Assembly: GCA_943326015.2 (NCBI GenBank) | Contig: CALPRQ020000011.1 | Coordinates: 1 to 64,000, forward strand | From: Chitinophaga pinensis | GTDB taxonomy: Bacteria > Pseudomonadota > Gammaproteobacteria > Burkholderiales > Burkholderiaceae_C | Direction: 5' to 3' | DNA: 64,000 nt | In this document: piece by piece, positions 7,881-16,816 of the stretch | Numbering within the stretch: the stretch's first letter is position 1 | Layout: each line of letters begins with the position of its first letter | Notes under the pieces: generated by a model | Seen by the model: only the letters and a program-made list of their open reading frames with translations | The model's database searches: none | Told to the model about the DNA's origin: nothing | Position numbers and translations under genes: made by a program

Positions 7881-9137
7881 ATGACTCTCACGCTAGACGG
7901 CACGCTGGGCATAGACTTCGGCACCTCCAATTCGGCCATGGCCTGGGCCGATGCCCAGGGCAAGGCGCGGCTGATCCCGCTCGAGGGCGAGGCGCTGGCC
8001 CTGCCCACCGCCTTGTTCTACAACGCCGAAGACCTCAGCACCCACTTCGGCCGCGACGCCGTGGCCCAGTACCTGGCCGGCACCGAGGGCCGGCTGATGC
8101 GCTCGCTCAAGAGCCTGCTGGGCAGCTCTCTGCTGCAGGAACAGACCGTCGTCAACGGCCAGAGCGTCAGTTTCCAGGACATCATCGCCCAATTCCTGGC
8201 CATGCTGCGCGAGCGCGCTACCCAGGCTCTGGGCGCGGCGCCCCGGCGCGTGGTGATGGGCCGGCCGGTGCACTTCGTCGATGACGACCCCGTGCGCGAT
8301 ACCGCGGCCCAGCAGTCCCTGTTGCAGGCCGCGCTGGCGGTGGGTTTCGAGGAGGTATCGTTCCAGCTCGAACCGATCGCGGCCGCGCTCGACTACGAGC
8401 GCCGCCTGGCGCGCGAGAGCCTGGTGCTGGTGGTCGATATTGGCGGCGGCACCTCGGACTTCACCGTGGTGCGGCTGGGGCCGGATCGCATGGCTGCTGT
8501 CGACCGCAGCCGCGATATCCTGGCCACCACCGGCGTGCACATCGGTGGCACCGACTTCGACCACAAGCTCAGCCTGGAGTACGCGATGCCGCTGCTGGGC
8601 TACCGTCACCTGGGGCCGCAGCAGCGCGAGGTGCCCAGCCGCGTCTTCTTCGACCTGTCCAGCTGGCACCTGATCAACTGGCTCTATCAGCCGCGCGCGC
8701 TCAGCCAGGCCCAGTCTCTGCGCAGCAACTATGCCGACCCGCGCCTGCATCAGCGGCTGATGGCGGTGCTGTCCCAGCGCCACGGCCACCGCATTGCCCA
8801 TGAGCTGGAGCAGGCCAAGATCCGCTGCTCGCAATTCGACCATGGCACCGAGGTCGATCTGTCCTATGTCGAGTCGGGCCTGAGCGCGTCGATGGAAACG
8901 GCTGGCTTGCGCGATCACCTGGCCGCCTTGCTGGCGCGCACCGTGGCTTGCGCGCGCGACTGCGTGCAGCGTGCCGGCCTGGATGACGGCGCCCTTGACG
9001 CGATCTATCTCACCGGCGGCTCATCGGCGCTGCGGCCGTTCCAGCAGGCGCTGCAGGCCGAGTTTGCGGGCGTGGCGCTGGTCGAAGGCGACCTGTTCGG
9101 CGGCGTGGCCTCGGGGCTGGCGTACAGCCGGGGCTGA
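7881..9137 (+). CDS. Hsp70-family ATPase lacking substrate-binding domain (YegD-like)
   Basis: A 418-residue actin/Hsp70-fold ATPase. Phosphate-1 motif GIDFGTSNSAMAW (about 9-21), phosphate-2 motif LVVDIGGGTSDFTVVRLG (about 184-201) and the adenosine motif IYLTGGSSALRPFQ (about 376-389) are all present. There is no C-terminal beta-sandwich substrate-binding domain, so this is a nucleotide-binding-domain-only Hsp70 of the YegD type, whose cellular role is not established. An upstream XRE gene is divergent. The 3' end abuts the antitoxin and IS relics. Start chosen at the ATG giving MTLTLDGTLGIDFG. Confidence 0.88.
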   Translation: MTLTLDGTLGIDFGTSNSAMAWADAQGKARLIPLEGEALALPTALFYNAEDLSTHFGRDAVAQYLAGTEGRLMRSLKSLLGSSLLQEQTVVNGQSVSFQDIIAQFLAMLRERATQALGAAPRRVVMGRPVHFVDDDPVRDTAAQQSLLQAALAVGFEEVSFQLEPIAAALDYERRLARESLVLVVDIGGGTSDFTVVRLGPDRMAAVDRSRDILATTGVHIGGTDFDHKLSLEYAMPLLGYRHLGPQQREVPSRVFFDLSSWHLINWLYQPRALSQAQSLRSNYADPRLHQRLMAVLSQRHGHRIAHELEQAKIRCSQFDHGTEVDLSYVESGLSASMETAGLRDHLAALLARTVACARDCVQRAGLDDGALDAIYLTGGSSALRPFQQALQAEFAGVALVEGDLFGGVASGLAYSRG

Positions 9138-9139
9138 GC

Positions 9140-9260
9140 GTTCACAGCGGCCTTGCCTTTCTCGATGTCGACGATCAGCCGGTTGCCCGTGTTGCCGATT
9201 CCCGCCAGATCGACCTGACGCAGCCCAGAGGCGCGGCGCTGCTCGCGCATGATCTGAACC
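9140..9260 (-). pseudogene. HipB-like antitoxin HTH fragment
   Basis: On the minus strand, in a frame distinct from the adjoining transposase, the sequence reads IMREQRRASGLRQVDLAGIG and then NTGNRLIVDIEKGKAAVNAQ. R..R...GL.Q.DLAG.GNTGNRFI.DLEKGK is the highly recognisable HTH of HipB/Y4mF-type antitoxins. Both ends are abnormal: the 5' side fuses to an IS5-type transposase fragment at about 9256 and the 3' side runs into the Hsp70 gene end. No HipA kinase is nearby, so this is a remnant of a lost toxin-antitoxin module. Confidence 0.6.
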
Positions 9261-9522
9261 ATTGCTGGAGGAAGTGGATGCGCAACATGGTCTCCAGCTC
9301 GAACGGCGGGCGTCCGGTCTTGGCACGCGGTGCGTGAGGTGCAATCAGCGACAACAGCTCCGTCCACGGCACCACCAGGTTCATCTCGTCAAGGAACACC
9401 GCCTTGCGCGTGCGCCGCTTGTTCAGGTTCAGCCCAAGGTCTTGCTGCTTCATGGCCATATTGTCAGGCGCCGTACCCATGTTCAGACCGCGCGGGCGGC
9501 TGTGTTTTGAACACTATCCCTA
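9256..9522 (-). mobile_element. IS5-group transposase N-terminal fragment with element end
   Basis: The minus-strand frame from 9453 reads MKQQDLGLNLNKRRTRKAVF and continues LDEMNLVVPWTELLSLIAPHAPRAKTGRPPFELETMLRIHFLQQWF, the canonical N-terminal domain of IS5-group transposases (FLDEM..VVPW..L..LI.P, GRPP.ELETMLRIHFLQQWF). It stops being transposase exactly at QQWF (about 9256), so the catalytic DDE domain is deleted. The outer end of the element is probably near 9520, where GTGTTTTGAACAC (9502-9514) is an imperfect palindrome preceding AT-rich sequence. Non-functional. Confidence 0.75.
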
Positions 9523-9690
9523 ACGGCATAAATTTCAAAAAATTCCTTTTAAATCAATTAATTATCGATTTATTGAGCTGACATCTTGCTCGCCTGAGAC
9601 TTTTACATTTGGGGCGGCACAAGCCACGCCACCACTCATTGAAAGGCGGCCCCTCAATTGACCTTCTCCAACTCAGCGGCAGCTGGCAAG
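9523..9690. other. AT-rich spacer between IS remnant and Wadjet operon
   Basis: Roughly 170 bp with a sharp drop in GC at 9520-9570 (runs of A and T), then ordinary sequence up to the end of jetD. No coding frame, hairpin terminator or clear repeat was found. It is the probable left boundary of the Wadjet island. Confidence 0.4.
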
Positions 9691-10842
9691 TCAGGCTCCA
9701 GTGAACTCCTGGTCGACGAAAGCCTGTAGCTGAGTCAGGGCAGGTATAAGGGCCGTGTCCGCGTATTGGCAGCCAGTCGCATGCACAGGCTGTTGTCCGC
9801 TTTTGTCCGCGGCCGCAGGTTCATGGCCACGCCTACTTGTCAACTGCACCAACATCGGCGCATAGCCTGGCTGCCACGCTCGAGCGGTCGTGAACGTCTT
9901 TCTGAGTGTCTGCAAGATACGTATGCCGGACCAGTCCAAGTCCCCCCAGAAGTAGACCGGAAGCTCGCAGTTCTCCGAGAACAGCCAGGATTCAAAACGC
10001 GAAACCTCCTCGGAGCCCAATGCGCCCCCTCGCGCATAGTAGAGCGATGCGCCATCCAGGCTGCGCAGCCTCCTGGCACTAGCCTTGAAGCCGGCTGCAT
10101 AGACGAGGGCAAGCGAGGCCAACGCCGCAGACCCTGCACGTACGGCCCGTTCGTAGGTGGTCAGGTTCTCGATGAAAAGGACTCCGGCCATCTCTCCAGC
10201 TGGTAGCTGCACATGCAGCTGGACAGGAGCCTCCGGAAAGGGGCACTCATTCATACCAAGGATGGCAGCAACCAATGGCTGGCGGCCATCGAGGGCTTTC
10301 GAAATTCCCCAGAACAGCTTGGCCGATGCTTCCCTCAGGAAGAGGAGTTCGCTACCGGCAATGTCCTTGAGCATGTTGAGCCGTTGCACGATGTCTTCCG
10401 GACTGTGGCCCGGAAGCTCCATGCAGTAACTGACCACGATGCTCCTGACCTGCTCGGGTCCTATAAAGTGCTCATCTACTGCCATGCGCCAGCGCTCCGA
10501 GTACGACAGCTCCCTGGTTGGCCGGTTGGTAGCTTGGCGTAAAGCTGTCTCATCGACCACGGAGATGCGTGGTGTCAGGTCGTACCCCGAGATTGACTTC
10601 GAAGCCCTTTCCGGCTTGATGCTGACCCAGCCCAATGTGACCATCTCACGGACGTGCTCCCAAAGAGCCTCCTTGTCCGATTCGAAAGGCGAGGCGTGGA
10701 ATGCGGGCCAAGTCCTCTCTGACAACGCGACGGACTGCGCCTTGGCGCTGCCACGCAGGTCAGCGCTATCCAGGCGGTCCACGAGCATATTCATCAAGGC
10801 CTGCATTGCCGTGGTGCTGGCCCAGGTTGGCACCACCTTCAT
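9691..10842 (-). CDS. jetD: Wadjet anti-plasmid system nuclease subunit JetD
   Basis: A 383-residue protein at the 3' end of the operon. The C-terminal half has a Toprim-like fold read from VLFIENLTTYE (E225) and VYFWGDLDWSGIRIL (D301, D303), the catalytic acidic residues of the JetD (DUF3322/DUF2220) endonuclease, which is related to the topoisomerase VI A-subunit Toprim domain. The N-terminal half is a helical arm. In Wadjet, JetD cleaves circular DNA after the JetABC SMC complex has extruded it, which restricts plasmids. Its ATG overlaps the jetC stop (ATGA, 10839-10842), showing translational coupling. Family identity is strong from motifs plus operon context. Confidence 0.92.
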   Translation of the reverse strand: MKVVPTWASTTAMQALMNMLVDRLDSADLRGSAKAQSVALSERTWPAFHASPFESDKEALWEHVREMVTLGWVSIKPERASKSISGYDLTPRISVVDETALRQATNRPTRELSYSERWRMAVDEHFIGPEQVRSIVVSYCMELPGHSPEDIVQRLNMLKDIAGSELLFLREASAKLFWGISKALDGRQPLVAAILGMNECPFPEAPVQLHVQLPAGEMAGVLFIENLTTYERAVRAGSAALASLALVYAAGFKASARRLRSLDGASLYYARGGALGSEEVSRFESWLFSENCELPVYFWGDLDWSGIRILQTLRKTFTTARAWQPGYAPMLVQLTSRRGHEPAAADKSGQQPVHATGCQYADTALIPALTQLQAFVDQEFTGA

Positions 10843-13800
10843 TGCACAACACCTTCCGCGTGGGCGGATGCCTCGGCAGGCTCAACAAGCCCCGGAAACT
10901 CCGGCTCCGCCAAGTCAAACTGCCGTTTCGCTTTCTCACGCGCTAGTTGCCGCTGTTGCTCCCATAGCTCGCGCATCTTATCGGTCTTCAAGACGCGCTC
11001 GTCGCATTCGGTGGTGAAGTCAAGCTCTCCATTCTCGACGGGGCTCAGCCGGGTGAAGCTGTATTCGTAGGAGAACTCGTCCTTGAACGCGCCCGTGCTC
11101 CGGGTTGGCATGGCGCTGATGATTTGCAGGTTTAGCTTGTCCCGTAAGAACTCAAGCACAGCCCTGGCACGCGCCTCATCCATTCGGGAGAATGATTCAT
11201 CGTTGACCAGCAGCTTCAGACTGGGTCCCTTCTCGAATATCCGGAGGCGGTTTGTGACAACCGCTGCCCGGACGATGTAGGCGGGAGTCTCAAGCTGCCC
11301 GCCGGAGCCCGTGCCCCACTGCGACAGCCGAATGCGCCCGCCACTATCGGAGTCGTTGAAGATGTCGTAGCGCCGATAGTTACGGTAGTCGGCGATGCGC
11401 AGCAGTTCCTTGCTTGCCCTTTCCTGGTCGTCGGCCAACAGAAGGGCGACGAGTCGGTCACGAATTTCCACGTGTTTGCCTGAAAGCTCATTGTCGCCAA
11501 ACAGGTCAACCGATTCCGACGATTCGGTCAGCTGGGTAACAGCCGCGAAGAACTCCAAGTATTCCTTCAACTCCGGCTCCCATCTGGACCAGTCGATGGT
11601 GAACTTGTCTTGGCCAAACTTGAGGTTCTCCAGTTCCTTGTTCATCTGCCGCAGGGTTTTGATGCCCTCGTCCACCCTGTCCTTGATGTCGACGCAGAAA
11701 TTCTTGGTGAACACATCGTTGAAAGACTTGACCGCGTTTTCCAGTTCGATCTGGTTGTTGTACAGGCCGATGCTACGCAAGCTCTTCAACCGCGCATCCA
11801 CGGATTCAAGCAACCGCACGGCCCTGGCATAGCTGGCATCAAAGTTTTCACTGGCCCCACCGTAGGCCAAGGCGTCAGGGAACATCTCATCCGAGCGGCA
11901 TTGCAGGTGAAACGCGCTCAGGGCCTCGAGGGCGTGATAAAAGGCTGCCTCGGGCTTGGGCAACTGCTCAGCCCCTCCTTGGGCAACAGCCAGGGTCACA
12001 CCCGGACGATTCAGCAGTGCGGCGGCCTTGTCCGAAAGGCCGTTATAAGCCAGTGTCGAGTTGACCTGGGTCAGCGACTTGACCCGGGCGACCACCGAAT
12101 CCAGTGCATCTAGCAAGGACAGGCGCCGATTGGCCAACGATTGCTTTTCCTCCGAGTTATTCTTGATGGCCTCCTCGCTTCTGGTCACATCATCCCTGGC
12201 GTTGTTGTCTTTTACTTCGAGGTCCGAAAGTTGAGTCTTGACGTCGTCCAGCGCTGCCTTCAACTCCTCCACGCCGTGAAGGTCCAGTGTGGCCAGGCCT
12301 TGCTGGGCTTGCTCAATTTCAGCTGCATGAGTGTCCAAGGCAACTGCGTCGAATACCGGCTCTTTGAGCCCCACCAGGTGCCGGTTGAGCGTTGTTAGCG
12401 TTTCCTTTGTTGAAGTCAGGCTTGATGCCCGGTCTTTCGCGGCTTCTCGCTCCAGTTTCACGGCCTCGAGTTGAGCGGCGCGGGCCGCCGTGCCAAACAC
12501 AAGCTTCTTCTCTTCGACTGCAAACATGGTCCGGCTGCCAGCGCCCTTGCCGTCCTTCGTCAGGCCGCGACTGGTGCGCCGCAGGGCTTCCGAGTTCTCC
12601 ACCTTAATCACCGGGCCGTACTGGTCAACAAGGTAGGCCCAGGCAACCTGGTTCTCCGAGCGCAGCTCATGAACAATCGAGTCCTCAGGAAGCTGGCGAC
12701 GGTGCATGTTTTCCAGGCACAGAGAGCCTTGAATCACTTTCACGTTCAAATTGCGTTCGCGCGCGAAGTCGAGCACTTTGGCTTCCCACTTGGTGTCCAC
12801 AATCAGGTTGTATCGTGCTCCACCCAGGTAGCCTTCAATGGCGGGTTGCCACCCGGCAGAGGCGGGCTCAACCACATCACAAAGCACCTGGACGTTGGCC
12901 TCCGGGTACCGTTCCCGAATGCGCGACACGGCAAGTTGTATTGCCGGGGGATAGGGAACCTCGCCCTTGGCCAAGGTCGCTATCTGGCTATCCAGTTCGG
13001 TGACCGCCGCATTAGCTTGCGTTACTCGCGGGTCCAGCAAGGTGAGGTGCGTATTGAGGGTCAGCAGCAAGCTGGACTCAACACCGACGAGGGCTTGGAA
13101 CAAGGTGTTCAAGCTGGTGCGGCTGTCCGAAGAAAACGCTTCAGCAATCTCGGTGAGCTGACTGGGTTGCAGCGTGTTGGTGCTGAGCGCGGCCGTGACC
13201 GACTGCAAGTGCTGGGAAAGACCATCCAGCGGTGTCTTTGCATAGGCCTCGGCAACGGCTTGCATGCGCTCGTTGATATCAGCAAAGCCCTCTACTACGG
13301 GGTGCTCCACGATGTGCTGGGCCCTTTGGTCCAGCAGCCCGGCGGCCACCAGAGCCTCCTGCAGTTTTTTCAAAACTTGGCTTGCATCTCGAGAGGCATT
13401 CGCAATCCGGCCCTCATAGTCCTGCTTCTGCTGCAGCCCTGGAATGCCCAACATACGCGCAGAAATTTCAATCTGCTGGTTGGTCAGTCGGTCCTTGTCC
13501 AACTTCCGGGCAGCTATCTCAGCGTTCAGCTTGTCTGCCTTGGTTGAGGCTTCGGCAATCGTGCGGTCGCAGGCTGCGACTTGCTCATCATCCAGCTTCA
13601 GCTTGAGCCGGGCCGTGAAGAGATCGTGTACCAAGGCCCCTTCGTGGGCCATGGTGGTCTTGGTGAGGGCGGTTGACAGGTTGTCCAGCAACTTGACACT
13701 GGTCTGCAAGCGTTGCCCTTCCTTACGCAAGTTGGACACCTCCTTCATCAGCCCGCTGATGCGCTCGATGTCCTGCTGCAGCTGACGGGCATCGAAGTCC

Positions 13801-14507
13801 AGGATTTCGTCTCGCACCAGCTCATGCACGGAGCCGATGGGCTTGTAGGCAATCGACTGAACCCACGCCTTGCCGGCGTTGAAGGCCTCGTCACGCGTCA
13901 CAGATGGCTTGCCCCTTAACCGACCATACAGGGCGCACAGGTAGTCCATCTTCTTGTCGTGGAACTCCAGTACGCGGGGGTACTTCCCTTTAAGGCGGCG
14001 GCCAATCTGCTCGGTGGCCACGTACTCTCCGCGTTCTGGGTCGACCATGAAGTCCTCATAGGTCAGGACAGCATCATCGACCAAGAACATTGAGAAGCTT
14101 TCCAGCTTGGCCTGACGGGTCTCACCCGAGCCGTCGACGCGCGCAGACGCCGCGATGACGGCCGTGAATAGCTTGGCACCATCCTCATTAGGCTCAGGCC
14201 TAAACACAGCCGCGAGGTAGCCTTGGGCGCCCTCTGGGCGAGAGAACTTGCTGTACTCCGCGCCAACAACGTAGGACTCGACATTGCGCTTGGTCTTGCC
14301 TCGGCGCTGGCTTTGTTGGACCTCGTCCTGTGCCGAGTTGTAGCTCAGCATTCCCTTGTAGGCCGCTGTCATCACAGTCTGCACGGCGTCCAGCATGGTC
14401 GATTTGCCGGAGCCGGTTTCCCCCGTCAGCAGGGTCATGCCACCAATCTCGTAGTTCCCTGGGCGCATCTGGCCCCAGTTCACCAAAATCAGGCGCTCAA
14501 GCTTCAT
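10839..14507 (-). CDS. jetC: Wadjet SMC-like ATPase JetC
   Basis: A 1222-residue SMC/MukB-like protein. The N terminus MKLERLILVNWGQMRPGNYE leads to Walker A GETGSGKS (residues 29-36); a long charged coiled coil occupies roughly 230-480 and 660-830 with a hinge-like globular region between them; the C terminus has an ABC-signature-like GTGSGGQLETPAYI (about 1060-1075) and Walker B LKLLVNDESF (about 1095-1105). This layout matches the JetC family (COG4913-like). JetC dimers with JetA and JetB form the loop-extruding motor that senses small circular DNA. The jetB end overlaps its start by 11 bp and its own stop overlaps jetD. Confidence 0.94.
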   Translation of the reverse strand: MKLERLILVNWGQMRPGNYEIGGMTLLTGETGSGKSTMLDAVQTVMTAAYKGMLSYNSAQDEVQQSQRRGKTKRNVESYVVGAEYSKFSRPEGAQGYLAAVFRPEPNEDGAKLFTAVIAASARVDGSGETRQAKLESFSMFLVDDAVLTYEDFMVDPERGEYVATEQIGRRLKGKYPRVLEFHDKKMDYLCALYGRLRGKPSVTRDEAFNAGKAWVQSIAYKPIGSVHELVRDEILDFDARQLQQDIERISGLMKEVSNLRKEGQRLQTSVKLLDNLSTALTKTTMAHEGALVHDLFTARLKLKLDDEQVAACDRTIAEASTKADKLNAEIAARKLDKDRLTNQQIEISARMLGIPGLQQKQDYEGRIANASRDASQVLKKLQEALVAAGLLDQRAQHIVEHPVVEGFADINERMQAVAEAYAKTPLDGLSQHLQSVTAALSTNTLQPSQLTEIAEAFSSDSRTSLNTLFQALVGVESSLLLTLNTHLTLLDPRVTQANAAVTELDSQIATLAKGEVPYPPAIQLAVSRIRERYPEANVQVLCDVVEPASAGWQPAIEGYLGGARYNLIVDTKWEAKVLDFARERNLNVKVIQGSLCLENMHRRQLPEDSIVHELRSENQVAWAYLVDQYGPVIKVENSEALRRTSRGLTKDGKGAGSRTMFAVEEKKLVFGTAARAAQLEAVKLEREAAKDRASSLTSTKETLTTLNRHLVGLKEPVFDAVALDTHAAEIEQAQQGLATLDLHGVEELKAALDDVKTQLSDLEVKDNNARDDVTRSEEAIKNNSEEKQSLANRRLSLLDALDSVVARVKSLTQVNSTLAYNGLSDKAAALLNRPGVTLAVAQGGAEQLPKPEAAFYHALEALSAFHLQCRSDEMFPDALAYGGASENFDASYARAVRLLESVDARLKSLRSIGLYNNQIELENAVKSFNDVFTKNFCVDIKDRVDEGIKTLRQMNKELENLKFGQDKFTIDWSRWEPELKEYLEFFAAVTQLTESSESVDLFGDNELSGKHVEIRDRLVALLLADDQERASKELLRIADYRNYRRYDIFNDSDSGGRIRLSQWGTGSGGQLETPAYIVRAAVVTNRLRIFEKGPSLKLLVNDESFSRMDEARARAVLEFLRDKLNLQIISAMPTRSTGAFKDEFSYEYSFTRLSPVENGELDFTTECDERVLKTDKMRELWEQQRQLAREKAKRQFDLAEPEFPGLVEPAEASAHAEGVVQ

Positions 14508-15180
14508 GGTCGGCTCCTTCGGGCTTGCTTTCTTGTTCTACGACACCGTCTGCAGCCAGGGCTTCTGCCAGGGCCTCATTGGTGACGACGCCAAGGATGG
14601 TTGGGCGGATGGCCAGGTAGGCGTCTTCGTCGTCGATGCTGAAACTGGCTGAATATCGCAGCAGGCGATGGCGCTTGAGGTCTTTGAGAAGAGCCAATTT
14701 CTCCCCGCCGGTGGTGGGCAAAGGGCGCTTGAGCTGGGTCTGAAGTGTGGCTGCCATGTCCTCAAAGGAAATCAGCACCTCGCCCTGCGCATCGACGTAG
14801 CCCTGGTTGAGCTTTTCTTGGTAGAGGAAACGCAGCGCCAAAGCCGCAGCAACGAAGTCAGATGACAGCCGGGCCCTCAGAGATGTGACTGGCTCCTGTC
14901 TGTCTTCCGAATCGGTAACCCCGTCAATCTCGGCGCCGGGCGCATACAGCCGGAAGAAGGCCATGGTGGTGTTTTGATGCAGGTACAGCCCGCCAAGCTC
15001 GAAATAATCGCACAGTAGGCTGCTAACTTTGTTGGCGTCGTCGTAAAACCGCTGCTCAGTACGGTCCTCATCGCGCACGATGACCCCATACGACAGTAGT
15101 CTGGCGACCAATTCCCTGAAGCGTGCCATGGACACGGTGGTCTTGGCCAGCTCCTCCCTCAGAGTGCTTGATAGGCTCAT
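14497..15180 (-). CDS. jetB: Wadjet kite subunit JetB (DUF4194, MukE-like)
   Basis: A 227-residue winged-helix protein corresponding to the DUF4194/JetB family, equivalent to MukE/kite subunits of SMC complexes. Visible hallmarks are the N-terminal LLSYGVIVRDEDRTEQRFYDDANKVSSLLCDYFELGGLYLHQNTTMAFFRLY block (about 28-80) and the central ALALRFLYQEKLNQGYVDAQGEVLISFEDMAATLQTQLKRPLP segment (about 110-155). It bridges JetA and DNA in the motor. Its start overlaps the jetA stop by 4 bp (ATGA, 15177-15180) and its 3' end overlaps jetC. The acidic C-terminal tail (about 205-227) is poorly conserved. Confidence 0.9.
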   Translation of the reverse strand: MSLSSTLREELAKTTVSMARFRELVARLLSYGVIVRDEDRTEQRFYDDANKVSSLLCDYFELGGLYLHQNTTMAFFRLYAPGAEIDGVTDSEDRQEPVTSLRARLSSDFVAAALALRFLYQEKLNQGYVDAQGEVLISFEDMAATLQTQLKRPLPTTGGEKLALLKDLKRHRLLRYSASFSIDDEDAYLAIRPTILGVVTNEALAEALAADGVVEQESKPEGADHEA

Positions 15181-16613
15181 TTTTTCGTTTTGAAGTTGAA
15201 TTCGTAGTCGAAGCCGCTGTAGAAGTCGTTTTCCACACGCTTGGGAAGTCGCGTGGCGACTAGGTCTTTGATTTGGACGTTGCGCACAGCTTCAACGAGT
15301 TGCATGTTCCCGATGAGGTCCTTCGCCGTCGCGACCGACAAGCCGGAAAGGCGCACTGGGTGTTGGAAGAGTCTCAGGTCCGCACGTAGCTTCTTGACTA
15401 GGTCGGCGTTCGCTACAGCGAACGCCTCTGCCTCTGCGCGTCTCAGGGCCGCCGCCAAGCGGGCCTCCCGGCTGGCTCGCGGTGCCACGGACACCGTGGA
15501 TGCCTTTCGGCGCTGAGCCGCCGTGCGCAGCTTGAAGCTTGCGGGGTCGAGCAGTCGGACCTCCACGGCCGCAATTTGCTGCCCAATCTTGTTGAGCAGG
15601 TCGTCTTGGCCCGCAGAGTCCATCTCGGCCAACTTGCCAACCGCAGTGAGATAGGCGTGCCGGGCCTGGCCAGACCGCAACATCATTGACTGCTGCACCA
15701 GACCGGTGACGCGCTTGATGTAGTTGTCCATCGCCTTGACGAACCCGGGCTGCTTGGACTCATGCGCGACGTTGACGATTTCCTCGATACGGTCCAGCAG
15801 CCACTCAAGGACAGAACTTCCCGTGTGCTCTTGAACGGCCCACTTGGCGATGTCCTGAAGCTGAGCCTCGATGCGCTGCTGCTTGAGGTACGGCAAGAAA
15901 CGAAGCGCTTCAATTTTTTGCCGAATGGCGCTGCGGTTCAGGGTGGAACTGTCCACCGTGAGTTGCTTGGAGAAGTCCCGCTGGAAGCGGTCGAGAAACT
16001 CCACAAAGTCGTCCCACTGGTCGTGAACGGTTGCCTCCTGCATGAGGTGGCGTGCCCGCTCCTGCAGGTAGTCGATGCCCTCGGTCAAGTCCTCGATGAC
16101 CTTCTCGGCATACTCATAGGCGTCAACCAGGTCATGGGCATCGCCTCGGTCGCCCAAGGCAGCATCCAAGGCGTTTCGGCAGCCCCGCATGTTTCGTTGT
16201 CTGCTTCGACTTGGGCGCTGAAGCGTCCAGAAGGCCTCGGCAAAGAGCTTCCCAGGTCTTGAGAATCTGAAGGCGGTGACCAGGCCCTGCCTATCCGGAA
16301 ACTGCTCCAGCCACCCATGAGACACCAGCACCCGGACGATGAAGGAGGCCAGTTGGGTGGGGTCAGCCGCATCGATAGCGCTGAATTCATCCTGTTCCTC
16401 GTCAACTTCCACACGATCTTGGTACTCGCGAATCACGGGCAACAGCAGCTCTTTGAGCGATTCGCGATTGAGGTTGTGTGCGTAGTCGGCGGCGGGGCCG
16501 TGCAGTCGGTCATACAGCGCCCGAAGGCAGGCGGCTACCAGTTCGCGTCTGGAACTGTTGAGGGGGCTAAAGAAGCGGGCACGTTCCTCATCAAAGAATT
16601 CCGGCGCGGTCAC
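15177..16613 (-). CDS. jetA: Wadjet kleisin subunit JetA
   Basis: A 478-residue mostly helical protein in the position of JetA, the kleisin/MukF-like subunit. It starts with a winged-helix-like region (MTAPEFFDEERARFFSPLNSS through about 130), has a central helical bundle (VIEDLTEGIDYLQERARHLMQ and DFVEFLDRFQRDF, about 170-230) and a C-terminal domain. It does not look like the DUF3375 JetA of type I systems; it fits the other JetA group (Pfam JetA, former DUF5716, as I recall), so the system is probably type II or III. The start codon is GTG 16613, overlapping the stop of the preceding 68-residue gene by 4 bp. Confidence 0.88.
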   Translation of the reverse strand: MTAPEFFDEERARFFSPLNSSRRELVAACLRALYDRLHGPAADYAHNLNRESLKELLLPVIREYQDRVEVDEEQDEFSAIDAADPTQLASFIVRVLVSHGWLEQFPDRQGLVTAFRFSRPGKLFAEAFWTLQRPSRSRQRNMRGCRNALDAALGDRGDAHDLVDAYEYAEKVIEDLTEGIDYLQERARHLMQEATVHDQWDDFVEFLDRFQRDFSKQLTVDSSTLNRSAIRQKIEALRFLPYLKQQRIEAQLQDIAKWAVQEHTGSSVLEWLLDRIEEIVNVAHESKQPGFVKAMDNYIKRVTGLVQQSMMLRSGQARHAYLTAVGKLAEMDSAGQDDLLNKIGQQIAAVEVRLLDPASFKLRTAAQRRKASTVSVAPRASREARLAAALRRAEAEAFAVANADLVKKLRADLRLFQHPVRLSGLSVATAKDLIGNMQLVEAVRNVQIKDLVATRLPKRVENDFYSGFDYEFNFKTKK

Positions 16614-16816
16614 GGCAACTCCGAAGCGTTAGAGGCCTGGTTGGCGGGAGCTGTCGCCCCGGGCAACCCAATCTGCTTTGCATAGGCCCACACCATCACC
16701 TCGAACATGTTGGTGAGCGTGCGGCGCTCTCGCTCGGCGCATTGCTCCCACAGGGAACGAATCTCCGGCGTCATCTTCAGTGTTGTGATTTCTGTCTTTC
16801 TTTTCGGACGTGGCAT
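16610..16816 (-). CDS. Ribbon-helix-helix-like small protein leading the Wadjet operon
   Basis: A 68-residue protein from ATG 16816: MPRPKRKTEITTLKMTPEIR, then SLWEQCAERERRTLTNMFEVMVWAYAKQIGL and a flexible tail. The order basic N terminus, short beta strand (EITTLKM), helix (PEIRSLWEQCAERERRT), turn and second helix (LTNMFEVMVWAYAKQI) is that of RHH/Arc-MetJ DNA-binding proteins. Its TGA overlaps the GTG of jetA (GTGA, 16610-16613), so the two are translationally coupled. Wadjet systems are described as four genes; I infer a fifth gene acting as autoregulator. ATG 16873 gives a longer version, but that region contains the operator-like repeats. It could alternatively be an accessory structural subunit. 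Confidence 0.6.
   Translation of the reverse strand: MPRPKRKTEITTLKMTPEIRSLWEQCAERERRTLTNMFEVMVWAYAKQIGLPGATAPANQASNASELP

Noticed and set aside
1..9522. IS5-type fragments at both ends as two halves of one element split by rearrangement
   Set aside because: The C-terminal piece at 1-135 looks like the IS427-type group, while the N-terminal piece at 9256-9453 looks like the IS5 group proper, so they are probably different elements; also the first may be intact beyond the window edge.
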